Part shown: positions 15,497 through 24,249 of the stretch, in pieces
Position numbering within the stretch: position 1 is the first letter of the stretch
How the letters are laid out: every line of letters begins with the position of its first letter
From: Lachnospiraceae bacterium UBA7076
Lineage (GTDB): Bacteria > Bacillota > Clostridia > Lachnospirales > Lachnospiraceae
NCBI GenBank assembly: GCA_002493625.1
Contig: DKZK01000017.1
Span: 1 to 35,878, forward strand
Length of the DNA stretch: 35,878 nucleotides
Direction: 5' to 3'
Program-made: the position numbers and the translations under genes
The notes under the pieces: model-generated
The model's database searches: none
Seen by the model: the letters and a program-made list of their open reading frames with translations, nothing else
What the model was told of the DNA's origin: nothing

Positions 15497-16738
15497 CTAA
15501 TCCTCATATATTTCTTTCCATTCCACACACAGCTTTTTGCCTATGCTGTGATAATATGCCAGCAGGACAAATACTGCAATAAGCGCTGGCATCCTTCTGA
15601 TTTTTCCGCCCCGCTTTGCCCACATTACAATCCGTGATACAAGCTCCTGCTTTGTCTCCTCCGTCATACCTCTCCTTCGATTTGTAAAATACAGAAGCAG
15701 GTAGGAAAAGCCCGCAATCATGGCAAGTGTGGCGTACAGTTCCACCGGTGCCGCATCCCCGGTCTCAGGCTTATTATCCTTGCCGCCATTGTCATTGCTA
15801 TTACCACTTCCACCGCTGCCGTCGTTTGACGTATCCTTATAAACGATTGCATATGCGGAAAAACGGTCTGTATCTATGGCAATGGTATCAGCGCTGCTGT
15901 CCATATCAGTCAAAAGCTCTGTCTTACCGTCATGTACCCTTATTACCGCATAAGTCCTTGTCTTTTGGCTGTCCGTGTTTTTCAGGCCTTCCGGTATGGT
16001 AATGACGATTCTTATTTCCTTCTCTGTCTCAGTTATATCCGTACGTTTTTCCCCTGCCAGCTTATACAGATTAATATTCAGATACTGTCCCACAGTAAAA
16101 CCATTTAATGCCTGCTGTATATTGTTCTTATCCGAATCACTTACAGTAGTTCCGGCATCCTGCACTTCGAGGACAATCCTGATATTGGTTCCATTCTGCA
16201 CCTGCTGCCTTTCATCCTCTGTCAGGAGCATATTTGTAAGCTCATCTGTCGGAGTGGAAATGTTCGTTACCGGAGCATTTTCTCCCAGCTTAACCTCCGG
16301 GATAACGGTTCCGATTACCGGGTCAGTTCCCGTTGCCGGCGCAATAATATACCCACATTCCATACAAATTTGAGGTGTTGTAGCGGTTGCCTCCGCTCCC
16401 GGAGTATGTGTCCGGGCAGTATCATGCACATCACATTTTCTGCACTTATGAGCATGTCCGTCGGTTCCCTGATAACCCCATGTGGAATTGTCATAGCTGT
16501 GTCCTGTTGCCGGTATTACCACGCTATCGTGAGCCGTAATCTCCTGCGTTCCCTCTGCATCGGAAAACCATCTGCCGCAACCATCGTCACTGTCACAGAT
16601 ATAATATGCCTTATTTCCCGCTTCCATACATGTGGCATCTTTCACTGCCACCAAAGTTAGATCGTGAGCATGGGACTTATCCTTTACAGTCACTGTCACT
16701 GTAGTGGTATTTCCAGCCTTATCTGTGGCAACGATAGT
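15497..16738 (-). pseudogene. C-terminal fragment of the surface protein: Cys module and anchor
   Basis: In the same frame as the middle fragment. It starts in an Ig-like strand (TIVATDKAGNTTTVTVTV), repeats the Cys/His module (CDSDDGCGRWF, CRKC, CMEC), then a domain of about 130 residues, a Gly/Asn-rich linker and KPETGD followed by a membrane helix. Unlike a standard anchor, about 60 residues continue after the helix, with a second hydrophobic stretch (MPALIAVFVLLAYYHSIGKK). Confidence 0.75.
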
Positions 16739-17989
16739 CTACGGACCGTCTGCTGCTTTCAGCTGAAAGATTGCCTCATGCATCAAAGTAACTTCCTGAC
16801 CATTTACTGTTACGCTTTCAAGATTCGTATCTATCACACGTACAGACTTTTGTGCTCCATAGTATGTTTCCCCATCCTTCACATAGTAGATAGCCGGAGG
16901 CGTCCCGTCAAACACAAGACCATCTGAGGAAATATAGGTCACATTCCCTGCCTTATCCGTTATCTTTGCGTAAATAATACATTTTCTGTCCGGGTCTATG
17001 GAAAAAGAAGTCCCTTCTGTCCAGTCCGTCTCTCCAAGCGCCTTTACATCTGCCTCTGTCAGTTGTGTGCCTGATATATAATAATAAGTCTTATCCAACC
17101 CGGAGCCTGCATCCTCCGCCTCAATCGTTACCTGCTTCATCTCTTTGAAAAACAGCCCGAACGTAATGGTATTTAAGAAGCTTTTCCATGATGAACCGGC
17201 AATTGTAATCGTTCCCTCCGGCGGCGTGGTATCAATTAAACACTCACCGTAGCTTCCGCCGCACAGGTCACAGACCGCCTTTTCCGTATATGTAGGTGTA
17301 CCGCCGGAGCAGCTTCCATTTTCCTTATGAGTATTATCATTTTGGCAGGTACGCGTATGAGTTCCGTTTCCATTGGATTCCCATTGCCCGTAGTCATGAC
17401 CCGTTGCGGCATCTCCCACAGGTATATCATCAATTTTATTCTTTCCATCCTCATCAGAAAAAAGCTCACCACATCCATCCGTACCTTCACACTCCCAATA
17501 TGCACCTGTACCCGATCCTGTACATGTCGGCGGAACAGCTTCATGCTTCACCAATGTGTGGGTATGAGGTAATACAGATATGGGGGCATCTGTAATATAA
17601 TCTGCCCAGTCCGTCCATTTGTCTTTATAGGCCTGTGCCTTGTCCTTCGGGACATGAATGCCCTGTGTTTTATCCGTGACAAATTTACAATCTTTAAAAG
17701 CGCCAATATAAACTTCCGGCGGCGTTCCTCCCAGCATCGTTACTTCTTCAAGGCTTGTACATCCCACAAACGCCTGATACCGTATGATTGTAACTTTCTT
17801 TGGGATTGTGATATTCGTCAGGCTTGTGCAGGACTTAAATGTCCATTCCCCTATGAATGTAACCCCCTCCGGAATTTTTATATCCGTCAGGTTGACGCAA
17901 GAATTAAACACACTATCTCCGATACTTGTCACACCTTTTGGTATCTCTATACGTTCCAGTTTAAGACAGCTATTAAACGCATCTCTCTA
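16739..17989 (-). pseudogene. Middle fragment of the surface protein: LRR repeats and Ig-like modules
   Basis: From the frameshift (about 17989) to the in-frame TAG. Three to four more LRR_5 units (pattern IxxxxFxxCxxLxxIxIP), then a module with paired cysteines (CTGSGTGAYWEC, CDLCGGSYGEC), then Ig-like segments with DAGSGLDKTYYYIS and DKAGNVTYISSDG motifs typical of Gram-positive wall proteins. A GTG at 17932 could serve as an internal start but has no good ribosome binding site. Confidence 0.75.
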
Positions 17990-18626
17990 TAATTGTCACA
18001 CTCTCCGGTATCGTTATACTTGTCAGATTACCGCAATATTGAAATGCTCTAACCCCTATGCTTTTCACTCCGTCTTGTATCTCTGCACTTTTTACCTGGG
18101 CAAAATATGTATCCCGGTTGCTTAACCAGTCGTTCATCCCCGTATCCGACTGAATTATCAGCTTGCCGTCAGCGTCAAGCACCCATTCCGTACCGGAGGC
18201 GATATCGTCAGCCTGTGGCGCAGGCTCCATCATCACACTTTCCAGCTCCATCTCAATCTCTGGTTCCCCATTGTTTTCGCTGACAGTTTCCGGTTCATTT
18301 TCATCCTCATCAACCATCTCCTGTATTTCCTGCCCTGTCCCATCATCCGATGTCTGCTCTGTGACGCCGTTTTGTCCTTCCGTCACAGTTTCCTCTGAAC
18401 TTTCCGCCACGGTTTTCTCTGAATTTTCTGTTACGGTTTCCTCCTGTCCTTCGAAATCCGTGCCCTCCTCAGATTCCATTTGTAGCTCATCACTTTCAGG
18501 AAAAGCTTCATTTTCCTTTGCCAGTGCATTGATTGGCTCTGCGCCCCACACCATGCATACAGCCAACACTACTGAGAGCAGCACTGCTATCGTTCTTTGT
18601 AATAAGCTACTCCTCCGTCTTTTCAT
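17973..18626 (-). pseudogene. N-terminal fragment of the surface protein: signal peptide, acidic linker, first LRR repeats
   Basis: 217 codons that would still be translated and secreted. Basic KRRR start, hydrophobic core and a probable cleavage site after about residue 35 (INALA-K); residues 36-135 are Glu/Ser/Thr-rich with EETVTE repeats; the first LRR_5 units (VKSIGVRAFQYCGNLTSITI) begin near 185. It ends at a premature TAA 15 bases after the GA tract. Confidence 0.8.
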
Positions 18627-18811
18627 AATTGTAAACCTCCATTCTGTCTTTTATGGTAAAAAGCTATTACTTTTTAAATTTATACTTTCCTTTTCCCCGT
18701 TTAGATACAGGTTCAATATTGTCTGCCAATGTGCAGGTTGGTATAGTCTGCATCTCATCTTATCCTGCTGCTTAATATATTTTTTATCTTATCACAGTTT
18801 TTTCAGATAAT

Positions 18812-20338
18812 CTATAATGGAATTATTTTTGTTGCAATCTTCTCACGAAATCTGACATCGTGCTCAACAAAGAGCATCGTAGGCTTGTACTCCAACAGCA
18901 ATTTTTCAATCTGCATTCTTGAAAATACATCAATATAATTTAACGGTTCATCCCAGATATAAAGATGCGCAGGCACAAGCAGGCTTGCCGCAAGCAGTAC
19001 CTTCTTTTTCTGCCCCTCAGAATAAGCTTCCATATTTTTCAGAAACTGTACACGCTCAAAATCGAGCTGTCTCAATATTGTGCAAAACAGGCTGTAATTC
19101 AGATTGTATTTATTACAAAAATCTGCAATGCTCCCTTTTAAACCATCGGTACCTTGAGGGACATAGGAAATCTTAAGCCCGGAAGCAATTTCACAGTCTC
19201 CCTGCTCCACAAAAGCAGAATTTATATTTCCAATCCCTGTTTTTTGTAAAATCAGCTTGATAATGGTTGACTTCCCGCATCCGTTTTTACCGCAAAGGAC
19301 AATTCGTTCCCCTTGGCTGACGGTCAATGCAAAGTCAGTAAAGACAGGTTTTTCCATTCCCTCATAAGTCAGGCTGTAATCCCTCAGATTTACAAGCATA
19401 TTTTTATGGTGCTCAAGAGGTACAAGCTTCAAATCCACAGGGGTTTCCAAATCCTGTAAAAGGCCTTCCTTCTCCTCTATTTCCCTGCCAATCCTTTTTT
19501 CAATCTGCTTTACCCTGCTCTGCATCTTTTTTGTCTTTGCGCCGATATATGGTCTTGTTCCGTTCCCTCTGTCATGCTCTTTTATTGGATCATATCCTAT
19601 CTTGGTCCGCTCATTTTTGTCCGCCCACTCTGTACAGCGCACCGCAGCCTGCTTTAATTTTTTTATTTCTCCCTTATGCTTTTCATTTTCCGCCATAACA
19701 AATTGGTCTTTGCGCTGTTTATTTTCCCACCAGCTGGAAAAATTGCCGTTCTGAACCTCTATGGTTTTCCTGTTCAACACCAGAACATGGTCAATACAGG
19801 CATCCAGTAAATCCCTGTCATGGGATACCAGGATAAATCCTTTTTTGGACGCCAGATACATTTTTACCTTTTCTTTGGCAGCTTCGTCTAAATGGTTGGT
19901 TGGTTCGTCGATCAGCAGAAAATCATTTTGTCCCGAAAATAAAACCGCCAGCAAAATTTTGGTACGCTCTCCGTGGCTTAATGTATGATACGGTCTGTAA
20001 AGAATTTCAGCGTTCTCTCCTAATTCCGTCAATTCACATATAACACGCCATGTCTCACATCCCGGCTTAAGTTCCTCAATGAAATCAGCAGTGGCAAGCT
20101 GCATCTGTGCTTCTGTAATCTTATATGGAAAATAGTCAAACCGCATGGCAGTGTCTATTTTCCCTTTGTATGAGTATTTTCCAAGGAGCAGATTGAGAAA
20201 GGTCGTTTTTCCCTTTCCGTTCCGTCCTATAAATCCCAATTTCCAATTGGTATCAATGGAAAAGGAAACATTTTCAAATATATTATCAAAGCTTCCGTCA
20301 TAATAAAATGTAAGATTATTTACGCTTATTTGTGCCAT
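18812..20338 (-). CDS. Lsa/CplR-like ABC-F ribosome-protection ATPase
   Basis: A 508-aa soluble protein with two ABC domains and no membrane part, the ABC-F plan. Domain 1: Walker A GRNGKGKTT, signature LSHGE, Walker B LLIDEPTNHLD. Domain 2: GKNGCGKST, YSEGQ, IWDEPLNYID. The linker between them (about 205-300) is Lys/Glu-rich and holds the antibiotic-resistance loop region (CTEWADKNERTKIGYDP). N-terminal similarity (FENVSFSIDTNWKLGFIGRNG) places it with the Lsa/CplR resistance group, which displaces lincosamides, pleuromutilins or streptogramin A from the ribosome. AAGGAGGG precedes the ATG. The long leader looks like a drug-responsive attenuator. Which drugs it protects against cannot be read from sequence. 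Confidence 0.88.
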   Translation of the reverse strand: MAQISVNNLTFYYDGSFDNIFENVSFSIDTNWKLGFIGRNGKGKTTFLNLLLGKYSYKGKIDTAMRFDYFPYKITEAQMQLATADFIEELKPGCETWRVICELTELGENAEILYRPYHTLSHGERTKILLAVLFSGQNDFLLIDEPTNHLDEAAKEKVKMYLASKKGFILVSHDRDLLDACIDHVLVLNRKTIEVQNGNFSSWWENKQRKDQFVMAENEKHKGEIKKLKQAAVRCTEWADKNERTKIGYDPIKEHDRGNGTRPYIGAKTKKMQSRVKQIEKRIGREIEEKEGLLQDLETPVDLKLVPLEHHKNMLVNLRDYSLTYEGMEKPVFTDFALTVSQGERIVLCGKNGCGKSTIIKLILQKTGIGNINSAFVEQGDCEIASGLKISYVPQGTDGLKGSIADFCNKYNLNYSLFCTILRQLDFERVQFLKNMEAYSEGQKKKVLLAASLLVPAHLYIWDEPLNYIDVFSRMQIEKLLLEYKPTMLFVEHDVRFREKIATKIIPL

Positions 20339-20353
20339 ATATTTTCCCTCCTT

Positions 20354-20392
20354 ATAAATAAAAACAGGAACCGTTTGTTGCCAGACAGTTCC
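20354..20392 (-). terminator. Attenuator terminator in the ABC-F leader
   Basis: Minus strand GGAACTGT (20385-20392) pairs with ACGGTTCC (20367-20374), followed by TGTTTTTATTT, ending 15 nt before the ABC-F start region. TGGCAACA in its loop (20376-20383) is exactly complementary to TGTTGCCA at 20496-20503, giving an alternative fold that would disrupt the terminator. Confidence 0.7.
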
Positions 20393-20466
20393 ATTACATG
20401 CTATAACCTCATAAATGAAGGGATGATATACCCAATATCACTCAACTTAAATTTCACCACAACAAA

Positions 20467-20590
20467 AGAGAGGCTATGAAGACATAACTCACCTTTGGCA
20501 ACATGACAAAACAGCAAGGGCATTGTTACCCACACTGTAAAAATCCCATGTAATCAAAAGTAAATTATCTCTTCATTTTTTCACCTCTCT
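20467..20590 (-). promoter_or_regulatory. Competing leader pairings upstream of the ABC-F gene
   Basis: AGAGAGG and ATGAAGA around the upstream ORF's ribosome binding site and start (20570-20590) are complementary to TCTTCATAGCCTCTCT at 20467-20482. A ribosome on the three-codon ORF would block this pairing. With TGTTGCCA (20496-20503) pairing to the terminator, the leader can form at least two exclusive structures. Confidence 0.55.
20565..20576 (-). CDS. Three-residue leader peptide (Met-Lys-Arg) upstream of the ABC-F gene
   Basis: ATG AAG AGA TAA with a strong GAGAGGTGA ribosome binding site 5 nt before it, about 20 nt after the predicted transcript start. Its size is too small to act as a protein; ribosome stalling on it under antibiotic would be the regulatory event. 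Short upstream ORFs that control attenuation are known for erm and ABC-F resistance genes. Confidence 0.6.
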   Translation of the reverse strand: MKR

Positions 20591-20605
20591 CATTAAGATA
20601 GCGCT

Positions 20606-20634
20606 ATTTTAACATTCATATTTTATTTTGTCAA
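20606..20634 (-). promoter_or_regulatory. Consensus promoter of the ABC-F leader
   Basis: Minus strand: perfect -35 TTGACA (20629-20634), 17-nt spacer with extended TGT, -10 TAAAAT (20606-20611). One of the best promoters in the window, fitting constitutive initiation with control downstream. The 322-bp gap 20339-20660 is fully taken up by this leader. Confidence 0.8.
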
Positions 20635-20660
20635 TAAAGCCGAAGCTTCCTTTTGGCAGC

Positions 20661-21329
20661 TTATGTGTGTGAATGAATTTTACCATCCTCAATTATAACA
20701 ATTCGATCTGCATACTCTGCTATTTTGGGGTCATGGGTAACCATAATAATTGTCTTACCCTCTTCATTTATCCTTTTTAATTCCTTTATAAGCTCCATCG
20801 AGTTCTGAGAATCAAGTGCACCGGTAGGTTCATCCGCTAATATATATGGGTTATCCGATATAAGAGCCCTTGCAATTGCCACTCTCTGCTGTTGTCCGCC
20901 TGAAATCTGATATGGATATTTTTTCAGCAATTCTTCTATGCCAAATTTTTTCGTCACTTCATGAATAAGCTTTTTTCTGTTATTTTTTTTGACATTTTTA
21001 GCAAGAAGGGGAATTTCAATATTTTCATATAATGTATAATTACGCATCAGCTCAAAATTTTGAAAAACAAAGCTTATTTTTTCTTTTCTAAGAACATTCT
21101 GTCTGCCGTTTGATAATTCATGGACTTTGACATCATCCATTATGTATTCTCCGCCATCAAAGCTGTCAATCAATCCAATACAGTTCAATAATGTAGATTT
21201 TCCGGAGCCCGATTCACCCATAACCGCAACAAACTCGCCTTCCTTTATTGTGAGGCTGACCTCCTTAAGGGCAGTAAATTCATATGATACACCTTTGTAT
21301 ATTTTTGTAAGATTATTAATTTCAATCAT
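20661..21329 (-). CDS. MacB/LolD-type ABC transporter ATPase of the secreted-protein cassette
   Basis: A 222-aa nucleotide-binding protein: Walker A GESGSGKST, signature ISGGQQQR, Walker B ILADEPTGALDS, switch histidine in VTHDPK. It belongs to the class that drives FtsX/MacB permeases (mechanotransmission rather than classical transport). The ATG at 21329 overlaps the TGA of the upstream permease (TGATG), with AAAGGAGA before it. Last gene of the five-gene cassette; similar small ATPases occur in bacteriocin export/immunity loci such as the lactococcin 972 group. Distinct from the Bce ATPase at 5666. Confidence 0.92.
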   Translation of the reverse strand: MIEINNLTKIYKGVSYEFTALKEVSLTIKEGEFVAVMGESGSGKSTLLNCIGLIDSFDGGEYIMDDVKVHELSNGRQNVLRKEKISFVFQNFELMRNYTLYENIEIPLLAKNVKKNNRKKLIHEVTKKFGIEELLKKYPYQISGGQQQRVAIARALISDNPYILADEPTGALDSQNSMELIKELKRINEEGKTIIMVTHDPKIAEYADRIVIIEDGKIHSHT

Positions 21330-22561
21330 CAACGTTCTCCTTTAATCAAATTAACAGGATTATTTCTTTTAAATTCATGATAAATGATACAAGATACAAT
21401 CACTGTACATATTAAAAACAACAAAATTACTATAAAAAATGTAAAATGAAACAATTTAACAGGCAATCCTCTTCCTATATCTCCTACCCAGAGTATTGCA
21501 AAGGATATTGTCCCCGGAAATATAAGCTTGATAAAATTTTCTGTTAAAATAATTTTAAAAAAATCCGTATCTAAAAATCCATTTGTACATAAAACTCCAA
21601 TATCGTGATAATCCTTCAGCCATGATACGAGTGAAATGGTTATGACGGCTATCATAGCTGAAATACAAAGGAGTATCATCAAAACATTACTGAAATAATA
21701 CATATCATGATGAAGGTCTTTATAACTCTTTTCATACTCATCAAAGGATTCCAGCAAAAGAAACACACCATATTTGTCTGCAATCTTTTCTATATCAGCT
21801 TTTATGTAATCCACCTCATTCTTATCTGCAATAAGATACACATCATTCATGTAGGATACAAAACCATCCTCAAATTTGCTCATATCAGGCAATGCAATAA
21901 TCCACTCATCCATACTTTTAAGAACGCCGCTATTATAAACAGTTCCATACATCCATTCCTGATTATCTGCCAAAATATACGAAACAATATATTCCTTTTT
22001 TGTAAAACGATCTGAGAATACCGTCCCAATCGGCATTAATTCTTCATAAAATGAGCCAACCGCAACCTCAGATTTATTGTCCTGCATCCCAAGCTTTATT
22101 ATATTTCCATTTTTATCCTTTACTCCAATCACTTCCAACAGTTTACTATCTGCAAAAAGCATTTGTGGAAAACCATTTGATTGCCGTGCTATATCATCCT
22201 CTGAATTCAATCTGGTATAATCAATAATGTCCTGCTTAAAATCTCCTAGCGGATAAATATTAGTATTATTATACAAAACAATATCGTATTTTTCCCTCAG
22301 TTCCATAATACAGTCATGATAATCTTCGCTATAACCAAAATCCCATACCAAAAAAATCGACTCAAGCTTATAAAGATGGTTTCTTGCGCTGCCAAAAAAA
22401 TCATGCGCTTGAATTATTTCAAAATTGCAGGCTATATAAATAAAGAAAACCCGAAACACCATAATAATCGATACAACCATAATAAGTGAATTAACAAAAA
22501 ACAGTTTTCTTTTATTATGTAAATGGCTGATACTAAAGGAAAGACAATTCTTAAATTTCAC
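21329..22561 (-). CDS. MacB/FtsX-like permease B of the secreted-protein cassette
   Basis: A 410-aa membrane protein: one N-terminal helix (about 20-42), an extracytoplasmic domain of some 240 residues, then three C-terminal helices (about 290-310, 335-360 and 370-395). This is the MacB/FtsX layout. The end (YHEFKRNNPVNLIKGER) matches the usual FtsX-type cytoplasmic tail motif xPxxxLKGE. Start is a GTG at 22561 with GGAAGGAG about 9 nt upstream, 6 bp after the stop of permease A. No clear single family beyond FtsX; the extracellular domain is unlike that of permease A. Confidence 0.85.
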   Translation of the reverse strand: MKFKNCLSFSISHLHNKRKLFFVNSLIMVVSIIMVFRVFFIYIACNFEIIQAHDFFGSARNHLYKLESIFLVWDFGYSEDYHDCIMELREKYDIVLYNNTNIYPLGDFKQDIIDYTRLNSEDDIARQSNGFPQMLFADSKLLEVIGVKDKNGNIIKLGMQDNKSEVAVGSFYEELMPIGTVFSDRFTKKEYIVSYILADNQEWMYGTVYNSGVLKSMDEWIIALPDMSKFEDGFVSYMNDVYLIADKNEVDYIKADIEKIADKYGVFLLLESFDEYEKSYKDLHHDMYYFSNVLMILLCISAMIAVITISLVSWLKDYHDIGVLCTNGFLDTDFFKIILTENFIKLIFPGTISFAILWVGDIGRGLPVKLFHFTFFIVILLFLICTVIVSCIIYHEFKRNNPVNLIKGER

Positions 22562-22567
22562 GTCAAA

Positions 22568-23644
22568 TCACTCCTTCCTGTTTAAAGATGATGCGATATT
22601 TGTACTTAGCGTACGGGCTATCGGGACAATACAGACAAGCGTCAATGCAACTGCAAACACACCAATATACGGCAAAATAACTGCTGCGGAAAATCCAAGA
22701 TTATACTCCTCGGAAGCATTTCCCAGCAACCGATTAATTATAAATGCCAGAATAATAAAAATGCACAAAGCAAACAGGATAATCCGGAATAATGACTGAA
22801 AAATACGCTTTATAAGCATAGCATTTGTAAATCCACACACGCGGCACACCTGCAATTCATGTATTCTCTGCTGCATCCAAAAACTCATAACAATAGCGAT
22901 GCATGTAAAGGAAAACAGAAAAATTATAATGCAGTACAGTTTTTCCCCATAAATTGGTTCTGCTGAACCGACACTAAGGCTCTCAACCTCACCGGACATT
23001 GCCGCCCCCAAAGGAGCAATGAACGCATCATAAACCTCCCGTGTGTCACAATCGTTACTTTCTAACACCATGCTGTACCCTGATTCAGCAGTTGATGCAA
23101 TCCGCTTCTTTAACTCGTCTCCCATTCCATATACAAGCAGCTTTGAATCAAATGAAATACTGTCCCCGGAGCCAATCACACCCACCACCTTGTATTCTTC
23201 GCCAAACAAGGTGTAATAAATTTCATTGTCCTTTTCATATGTACCATTCATACGGGCTTCTCCAAGAACCACAACCCGCTCTTTTTGCTCATTTCCATCC
23301 GGATAATGTCCTGATTTAAGCGGATAATTTTCCTTATGGGAATGTAAGACCACATCAATAATAATCGTCTCTCCCGAGATATCAGAATAGCCGGAACAAT
23401 TTATAATTTTAAGATTTGCAGGGGAGTTCTCCTGAACAGAAGGTAACGGATTCGTTTCATCCGGCACATATATAAAATAGGTCTCCGACTTATATTTGTA
23501 TTCATTTTTGTCCATGTATTCATAAAAAATATTTTTATAGATAGTAATTCCGTAATATGCAGAAAGCATGGATACAACAAGACATACAAGCATTGCTGCG
23601 CCTGATATCTTATATCTGAATATTTCATGAAAAAAATTTTTCAT
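22568..23644 (-). CDS. MacB/FtsX-like permease A of the secreted-protein cassette
   Basis: A 358-aa membrane protein with N-terminal helix (about 15-35), extracytoplasmic domain (about 40-235) holding a GxxPxxxExxxVVLGEA motif typical of the MacB periplasmic core (seen as GHYPDG then ERVVVLGEA), and three C-terminal helices (about 240-260, 285-305 and 325-345). It presumably forms a heterodimer with permease B. GGAGGGGAG precedes the ATG. It lies 32 bp after the single-pass membrane protein. Confidence 0.86.
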   Translation of the reverse strand: MKNFFHEIFRYKISGAAMLVCLVVSMLSAYYGITIYKNIFYEYMDKNEYKYKSETYFIYVPDETNPLPSVQENSPANLKIINCSGYSDISGETIIIDVVLHSHKENYPLKSGHYPDGNEQKERVVVLGEARMNGTYEKDNEIYYTLFGEEYKVVGVIGSGDSISFDSKLLVYGMGDELKKRIASTAESGYSMVLESNDCDTREVYDAFIAPLGAAMSGEVESLSVGSAEPIYGEKLYCIIIFLFSFTCIAIVMSFWMQQRIHELQVCRVCGFTNAMLIKRIFQSLFRIILFALCIFIILAFIINRLLGNASEEYNLGFSAAVILPYIGVFAVALTLVCIVPIARTLSTNIASSLNRKE

Positions 23645-23676
23645 ACGTCAATCTCCCCTCCTTGAACGTCAGCCCA

Positions 23677-24149
23677 TCATCTCTTTAATCCCTGAAAATA
23701 ATTTCTTAACCGGTTCCGAAACTTCTCCCAGTTACTTCTTTTCCGTTGTATTTCTATCCAGCTTGTCGCCTTCGTATCTTCGCTTAATGCAAACTCATGG
23801 TCATGAAACACGCCCGAGCCTATATCCGACATATAAATATATCCCTCACAGGACTTATCAACCACCATATTATAGACAATCTCTCCGCTCTCATCTGTAA
23901 GCTGAAAGCACATGCTTCCCGACGAGACATTGAAGCTATAATATATTCTCATATTTTCATCATATTCCCATTCACCTGTTCCGCCATCCAGATAAGTTTC
24001 CTTGCTAAATTGCCCCTGTGCGCCTCTGTCCATAACCCATTCTGTTTTTCGGAAATATAATACAGTCAGCAAGGCAATTCCCATAAATATAGCTATCAGC
24101 ACAAAATATATAAATTTAAATTGTTTTTTTTTTTATTTTTTTTACTCAT
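23677..24149 (-). pseudogene. Single-pass membrane protein with frameshift in a poly-A start tract
   Basis: The long frame begins only at a GTG (24102) without ribosome binding site. A proper start, ATG 24149 with GGAGA 6 nt upstream, lies one frame away. Between them are A8-T-A11 (24124-24143). One more A would give MSKKNKKKKQFKFIYFV joined to LIAIFMGIALLTVLYFRK, a convincing basic start plus membrane helix; as read, the ATG frame ends after 17 codons. The remaining 110 residues are outside the membrane, with no motif I recognise. Possible causes: sequencing error in the homopolymer, phase variation, or transcriptional slippage. It sits between the secreted protein and the permeases. Confidence 0.7.
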
Positions 24150-24193
24150 AATTTCTCCAAATATAAAAATATCTTAATATTTTAAACAAAAGA

Positions 24194-24243
24194 AGCTGCC
24201 ACACCAAAAATTAATACAACACATAATTTTTAGTATGACAGCT
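24194..24243 (-). terminator. Partial-readthrough terminator after the secreted-protein gene
   Basis: Arms 24194-24213 and 24224-24243 pair over 20 bp (three G-U pairs on the RNA), with a 10-nt loop, followed by TCTTTTGTTT. It lies 7 bp after the secreted-protein stop and before the transport genes, a common way to make much more of a secreted peptide than of its transporter. Confidence 0.75.
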
Positions 24244-24249
24244 TTTGTG

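Larger units (their letters stand above)
15497..18626 (-). pseudogene. BspA-like leucine-rich-repeat surface protein, disrupted by a frameshift and a stop codon
   Basis: One original gene of about 1,043 codons now reads as three frames. Signal peptide and Glu-rich linker are followed by BspA-type LRR_5 repeats, Cys/His-bearing tandem modules, Ig-like segments and a sortase-like PETGD tail. Lesion 1: at 17981-17990 the minus strand has three GA units; a fourth would restore IERDAFNSC in exact repeat register, so 2 bp were lost. Lesion 2: TAG at 16739-16741, in frame, inside ADGP-stop-TIVATDKAGN, where Tyr is expected. The two lesions, with intact domains on each side, point to recent inactivation, repeat-length switching or assembly error. 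AATGGAGG precedes the ATG 9 nt away. Its normal role would be adhesion or interaction with host or other cells. Confidence 0.85.

Noticed and set aside
20454..20504. 16-residue ORF in the ABC-F leader
   Set aside because: It has no ribosome binding site, and its start overlaps the antiterminator segment; the Met-Lys-Arg ORF is far better supported as leader peptide.
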